NCBI RefSeq assembly: GCF_000276665.1
Contig: NW_004955447.1
Location: forward strand, 10,992,655-11,056,654
Reading direction: 5' to 3'
Origin: Chinchilla lanigera
Lineage: Eukaryota > Chordata > Mammalia > Rodentia > Chinchillidae
DNA length: 64,000 nucleotides
Shown here: piece by piece, positions 59,341-64,000 of the stretch
Numbering within the stretch: position 1 is the stretch's first letter
Layout: each line of letters opens with the position of its first letter
Position numbers and translations under genes: made by a program
Notes under the pieces: generated by a model
What the model was told of the DNA's origin: nothing
The model's database searches: none
What the model saw: only the letters and a program-made list of their open reading frames with translations

Positions 59341-60510
59341 TTGGAACTTCCTCCATGCAACTTGGTTAGTGGTTCCTTGCGGGACCTACAGCACTGGAAT
59401 TCACCAGTGTGGGAAGGGATAGTGAATCGCACTAGGTTCTTTCTTTCCACAGCCAGTTTTTCTGCGTGCAAATGCTCAACTCTGCCCCACCTTTCCTGAT
59501 GGGCAGAGTCCATCAAAAACGTGGTGTTTGCCTGAGGGCTGGAGTTACTCCAGCAGCCCTTCCTTTCTCTGTGTCCGAAGTCACTGTTTTCTTCACCTAT
59601 GTTTATGGCCTGTGAGTTTGTAAGGAACCTACCTGCTTTCATCCAGAGGTCTTTCTGTCCTTACACCCTGGGATGAGGTAGCCATTCAGATCTAAGAGTA
59701 TCCAGAACCATGTAGGCTAGCAGCCCACTGGGGCAGTGAGATGGGTAGTAAACAGTTCTTTGAGCTGAATCCCAGCACTTCTAGATCCAGGCCCTGTAGA
59801 AAACCTCATTGAACAGGTCTGGCTTCTCATCACCAAGCATGAAAGGACCAATTCCTTCCTGATCAGAGAGTGCCACTGCTTGACTAGCCTGCTCCCAACT
59901 TTGTGACTGTCTCTTGCGACCTTCCAACTACCCACTGTGGTAAAATGGCTCCTGAAGCCCTAGATTATGTGTTCTTTGACTTCTGACCCCAAGGGTAGAA
60001 TTTTTTCAATGTTGAGGAACTGACCCTTGCCCAAATAGCTCCTGATTAAACCCTGCAAATACAGGGTGTGCATCAATGGATTTCTTCTCCAGCTCTAGCT
60101 TGGCATGCTGAAGAAGAAATTGCTTTCAGAGTGTATAAACCTCCCCTAGTACTGTATCTTACAGCAGCCATGGGCTTCCCTTGGGGATTGTGCTGCCAGC
60201 TCTGTTCCTTGCTGCTTCTTGGACTTCCAACCCACTCTGGGCCTCCCTAGTGTTTGGGTTGCAGGACCCTCCACTCCAGGAGCTGCGCATTAGTGGTTCA
60301 GATGGCTTAATTTTTCTTCCTGTGTTGTGTTCCATTTCAGTGGTCTTTCTGTGACTTCTTGTTTTTCTGTTGGCTCTTTCTAGACTTTTGGAGCTCCTTT
60401 TTTCCTAGCTCTTCATGAAGCTATTGCTTTCCAGGTGTCTCAGTTCCACATCCTGGAGTGACTGTGACATGCTGCCATACTTTACTCTGCCATATTCAGA
60501 AACTAAAAAT

Positions 60511-62669
60511 ACCTAAGTTTGTACATATACATAACACATCTTAATTCCTTTCAGCAGCAGTACTGCACACATGCACAGAAAAAGGAAGGGATCAAGAGAT
60601 GGATAGAGGCAGAAGGGAGTGAAGGGAAAATGAATTTAAAACATTTGTCAATGTTTCTTGATACTTGTTCAATATTATACAATTTTAAATACTACTAAGA
60701 CAGACTGAGTTTGTCAGTTTGTGAATTTATGGTTAATGCTGTCAGTAAAAGTGGCAGATAAAACAAGAACCTGTCCTTGATTCAGGTAAGAACAATTTAC
60801 ATAAGAATTTACATAAAAATTTACCACAATGGTAAAAAGGTATAGAAAGTTTTCTTTCCTTTACCCAATGTCTCTTTAAAACTCAACGTGATCTCTTTGA
60901 TGTAAGTCTAAGTGGATCCCTGCTGATTTGGAGTGGAGAATCTTTCCCCTTCACGTTCATTATGAACTTTCTTTGATCTGGGGCCTTTAGCTTGGTGTTC
61001 TTGGAGACACGCTGTAATCTGTAGCAGGAGCCATGCAATGACAACGCTTATGCATGAAGTGACCTTGCCAGTCATGTCTTCTTTCAGTGGATTAGCTATT
61101 TGTTTATCGTGCAACTGTCTGCCATTTCCAACTACCTAACATTACATATTAGCTTTTTTCCTATTAATAGGTGCCACCTACAGAAAAAATATGAATGTTA
61201 TTAAATAGAAAACTCACTAAATAAAGTGAAAAAGTTTTCAAAAAACTGTTTCTTGACCTAGCATGCTTTATGTTCCCATTTTTTAATCAAAATTTTATAC
61301 AAAATGGTAGCTTAAATAAAACAGATTTCCAATGAAATGTGATTCTTGACATGGTATTTGATGAAGGTAAACAGCGTCATTTTTTAGTTTACTAACTTTG
61401 ATACACACTCTAACCTTAAAACAATTTATTTTGAAGAGAGAGAGGAAAAAGCTTGTTCAAAATTCTTTTTACCAATAATTTATTTGCCTTTTATGACTGG
61501 TATTCAGCTGAAACTCTGATCCACTAATATTATCTAGTATATCAGTAATTGAATGTATTTTGGGTATTATTTATCTAAAAGTGTGACAGGACTAAAATAT
61601 GTATTTTGAAGGGTGACAAGATTTATGAATCATCAACCAGGCAAATCAATTCTTTTTCTTTTTCCTTTCGGTTACATCCATGCCTATTTGAAAACTACTG
61701 TCGTTATCCTAGTTCTGTCATGATTTCGCCTCACCTCTCCTCACAGTCCTGCTTTTCCAAGCAGCATGTGTGAACTTGACCTTGACATTGTTAATCCTGG
61801 CTGTAGCTTCTGCAACTTTATCTTCATTTTTTTCCCAGGCAGACGATGCTCCCATGACCAGCATGTTCCCATGAACTTATGCAGAATGGCCCTCAGTTCC
61901 CTATAAGAGCTCATCTTTTCTCCTCATTCATAAATGCATAGCTAAGTGTCAGTGTACATAATACCACCATAGAAATGACTACAAACAGCTAAATTTGAAA
62001 TTTTAAAAATAGATTAATTGAAGAAAGCAATGTTAATAATATTTTCAATGACAAATGAGATAACACGCCTCTCTCACTAACATGTCATACCAGTGATGTG
62101 ACAGCATAGTGGAGAATAACCACTCTAGATAGTGTCTAAGGTTTTAAATCTGTGCAAGGGACTTGTAAAATGGCTATTTCCCAATGTCTTTTAAAATAGA
62201 ATATGCTCTTATGAAGTTGGTAGTATTTCATAGTAAGAATATAGGGGGAAAACAGAGAAATCTTATTCTTCTTGGTGAAACTGGTACAGAAATGAAAGAA
62301 TATGGTTGGTCTAATGTGATTTGATTTTATTGTTTTAAGACTTTTGACCATTGAAATAATAGCATGTAGATCTTATCACCTTGCAAGAACTTGATGTCTA
62401 AGCATAGAATAGGATCCATTTCTAACAAAAACAACAACAAAAATATTCCTTAATATTCTTATTACTTGAGAAATTATCAGCCTGAAATTATATCTCAGGC
62501 AAAGCTTATGTTTATGTATTTGCTGGCATTAACTAGGTGTTATGCTTAATGATCTTCGACATTTTCCACTGTGTCAGGTAAGAGCAAGTTGAAAGACCAT
62601 TGAAAGCAGTCTTCATTCTATTAGATATGCAAAACAAAGGCAAGCAAAGACTGCGTGTCTTGTCCTCTT
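60511..62669. other. unassigned DNA
   Basis: No gene or named repeat. A tandem-like ACATAAGAATTTACATAAAAATTT occurs in two parts near 60799. The region around 61740-61900 is somewhat GC-richer without recognisable content. Confidence 0.5.
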
Positions 62670-63014
62670 TCTCACTGATGGGAGAAAATACCAAACACTT
62701 ATAATGTAAGGGAGGAGCAGAGATCTTCGTTGTGTCCCATGGCTTCAGTCCATGATCCAGGTGGCTTCAAGGCAGGAACAGGCTGGCAGAGAGGCATGCA
62801 AGAGGAAGATGAGCTCAACCTATGGAAGCCAGGAAATGAACAGAGAAAGAGGAGCCGGGGATGAGGACACAGACTTCCAGGTCATGCCCTCAGGGTGCCA
62901 CCTCCAACTAGGCCTCTTCTAATGGACACTCAGCTACTCCTCCTCCATGATCCAGTCATTTCCAAATGCACAACACATTTGGTGGGCACTTTAGATAAAA
63001 AATAAGCCATAACA
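62670..63014 (-). repeat. MaLR LTR (3' LTR of a second element)
   Basis: Antisense LTR text: 'cccatggcttcagtccatga', 'caagaggaagatgagctcaa', 'ggaagccaggaaatgaacag', 'tcatgccctcagggtgccac' and 'ctccaactaggcctcttcta'. Its 5' edge is sharp, ending CCATAACA at 63007-63014, the complement of a TGTTATGG start. The other edge, near 62670, is approximate. Confidence 0.75.
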
Positions 63015-64000
63015 TTCTGCCTCTTGCTTACAAAGAAATCCCATGTCCATATTATTATGCACAATGCATTTAGTCCATCTGTAAGAGTTGCCAGAATCAT
63101 AACAGAGTTCCAGCACTGTGGAAAAGTCCAAGTCCAAAGTTTCATCCGAGACTCCAGGTGAACTGTTCATACTAAGCCCCTGTAAGATAAAAAGAAAGTT
63201 AAACAGTTCTAATATACAATATATAGGATAAATATTTCTTTTTACAAGGAAGGAATAGGACAATAGAAAGGAAAAAGACCAAAGCAAGCCTGAAAAGCAG
63301 CAGGGCAAACACTAAATCCTCTAGTTTCATCTTTAGCACTGGAGGCCTATTTTGACAATATGTGAGTTCCAAAGGGATTGAACATGTCCACTTCTTGGAC
63401 GTTGTTGTTTTTCAACCTTCACAGCATTTCTCTTGTGGTGCTTCCACTCTCTGCACACTGCAATCCTCAGAAGACATTCCATGGCATCTACAGACATTCC
63501 ATGGCATCTACAGATGTCCCTGGCATCTACAGCTCCTTGGGGTCTCCATGGTCTCCACTATACATTTAGCCTCACTTTCCTAGCCTCAGACAGCCTGGTT
63601 TCTCAGAACATATCATGAAAAATGAAAGGAAGTCTTTAGGACTTCATAATTATCACATTCTGCATGCCTAGATAACCAGCACACAGGGATGGTCCCAAAT
63701 CTGCTGTCAGTTGGTGCAGTAACCATGCTCCCTTGGACCATAGATGCAGAGGCTTTTGAGCATCTGAATGGCTCAGTATGGTGAAATGAACTCCAGCAAA
63801 TCAATTCACTAGGCAACACTTCTTGAGTTGATGGAGTAGATGTTTCTCAGACAGACATACCAGGACTCTTCTCAAATGAACGTTTTGAGTTTTTGCATTT
63901 GAGACTACAACAGGCACAGTGCTGCTAATTCTTGAGATGTTTTTAAGTCATCTTTACTATTGTCCTGGTGCAAAGTATTTGACTAATTTTTAATGATCTT
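63015..64000 (-). mobile_element. MaLR internal region, runs off the window
   Basis: Follows the LTR on the same strand and matches MaLR internal sequence in antisense: 'ttctgcctcttgcttacaaa', 'aaaagtccaagtccaaagtt' and 'tcatccgagactccaggtga'. A 20-base unit repeated three times lies within it (63474-63532). Frames on either strand are short and incidental. The 5' LTR would lie beyond position 64000. Confidence 0.7.
63474..63532. repeat. 20-base tandem repeat, three units
   Basis: ACATTCCATGGCATCTACAG at 63474-63493 and 63494-63513 (identical), then ATGTCCCTGGCATCTACAG at 63514-63532. Minisatellite-like local duplication. Confidence 0.97.

Larger units (their letters stand above)
54790..60510 (-). 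mobile_element. L1 with both ends but missing its middle
   Basis: Reading from its 5' end at about 60510 (GCCATACTTTACTCTGCCAT, the complement of the usual L1 start) to its 3' end at about 54790. 59330-60510 is 5' UTR-like; 54790-58425 carries ORF2 text from its N-terminal third to the 3' UTR. ORF1 and the start of ORF2 (the endonuclease part) are absent: between them lie about 600 bases of foreign DNA (58430-59045) and an A-rich stretch (59100-59340). Many frameshifts and stops; inactive. No target-site duplication was found. Confidence 0.75.

Noticed and set aside
1..64000. CRISPR arrays, prokaryotic operons or phage systems
   Set aside because: Sequence content is wholly mammalian repeats and AT-rich non-coding DNA; none of these was seen.

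Overview
This window is vertebrate nuclear DNA, almost certainly from a rodent. The evidence is about 14 tRNA-derived SINEs of the ID type (A box, B box, A-rich tail, flanking duplications), a B1-type 7SL-derived SINE without the internal duplication of murine B1, many L1 3' ends that share a rodent-type 3' UTR, ancient mammalian L2, MIR, MLT1 and Tigger relics, and LTR elements of the ERVL/MaLR class. The species cannot be fixed from sequence alone. The DNA is AT-rich and CpG-poor. No complete protein-coding gene, tRNA or rRNA gene, CpG island or CRISPR array is visible. It reads as an intergenic desert or part of a very large intron.

Layout. 1-6.1 kb: AT-rich DNA with an old L1M 3' end, two ID copies, an older ID relic and a B1. 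6.1-12 kb: L1 3' ends, a good MIR, an MLT1 relic and an LTR-like block with a TATA box. 12.3-15.3 kb: an ERVL/MaLR-class provirus with both LTRs, a primer-binding-site-like motif, an ID inserted in its 3' LTR and a 100-N assembly gap lying between two near-identical 306-base blocks. 15.3-23.6 kb: mostly unassigned. 23.6-29.2 kb: a nested pile in which an old L1M (minus strand) is interrupted by a Tigger-like DNA transposon, a younger L1 with one in-frame stop in the readable end of ORF2, and three IDs. 29-42 kb: L2 fragments, a Tigger relic carrying a (GT)21 microsatellite, a 94% identical direct-repeat pair, an L1 3' UTR and an L1M body. 42-54 kb: several L2 fragments (one about 1 kb, one about 1.6 kb with MIR and ID inside), a MaLR solo LTR and more IDs. 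54.8-60.5 kb: an L1 that keeps both its 5' UTR and 3' end but has lost ORF1 and the start of ORF2, with about 600 bp of unrelated LTR-like DNA in their place. 62.7-64 kb: the 3' LTR and internal part of a second MaLR element on the minus strand, running off the window.

One possible host gene part stands out. At 49643-50050 a strong splice-acceptor-like tract leads into a 107-codon open frame, a stop, AATAAA and a GT-rich tract, which together have the layout of a last exon. I do not recognise the protein, and there is no second exon in view to support it.

No novel biological system was found. The points most worth a second look are the candidate terminal exon, the duplicated blocks around the assembly gap, the L1 with its middle replaced, and several ID insertions with perfect target-site duplications that imply recent activity. 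All repeat family names are from recognition of sequence motifs by eye; no database search was run.
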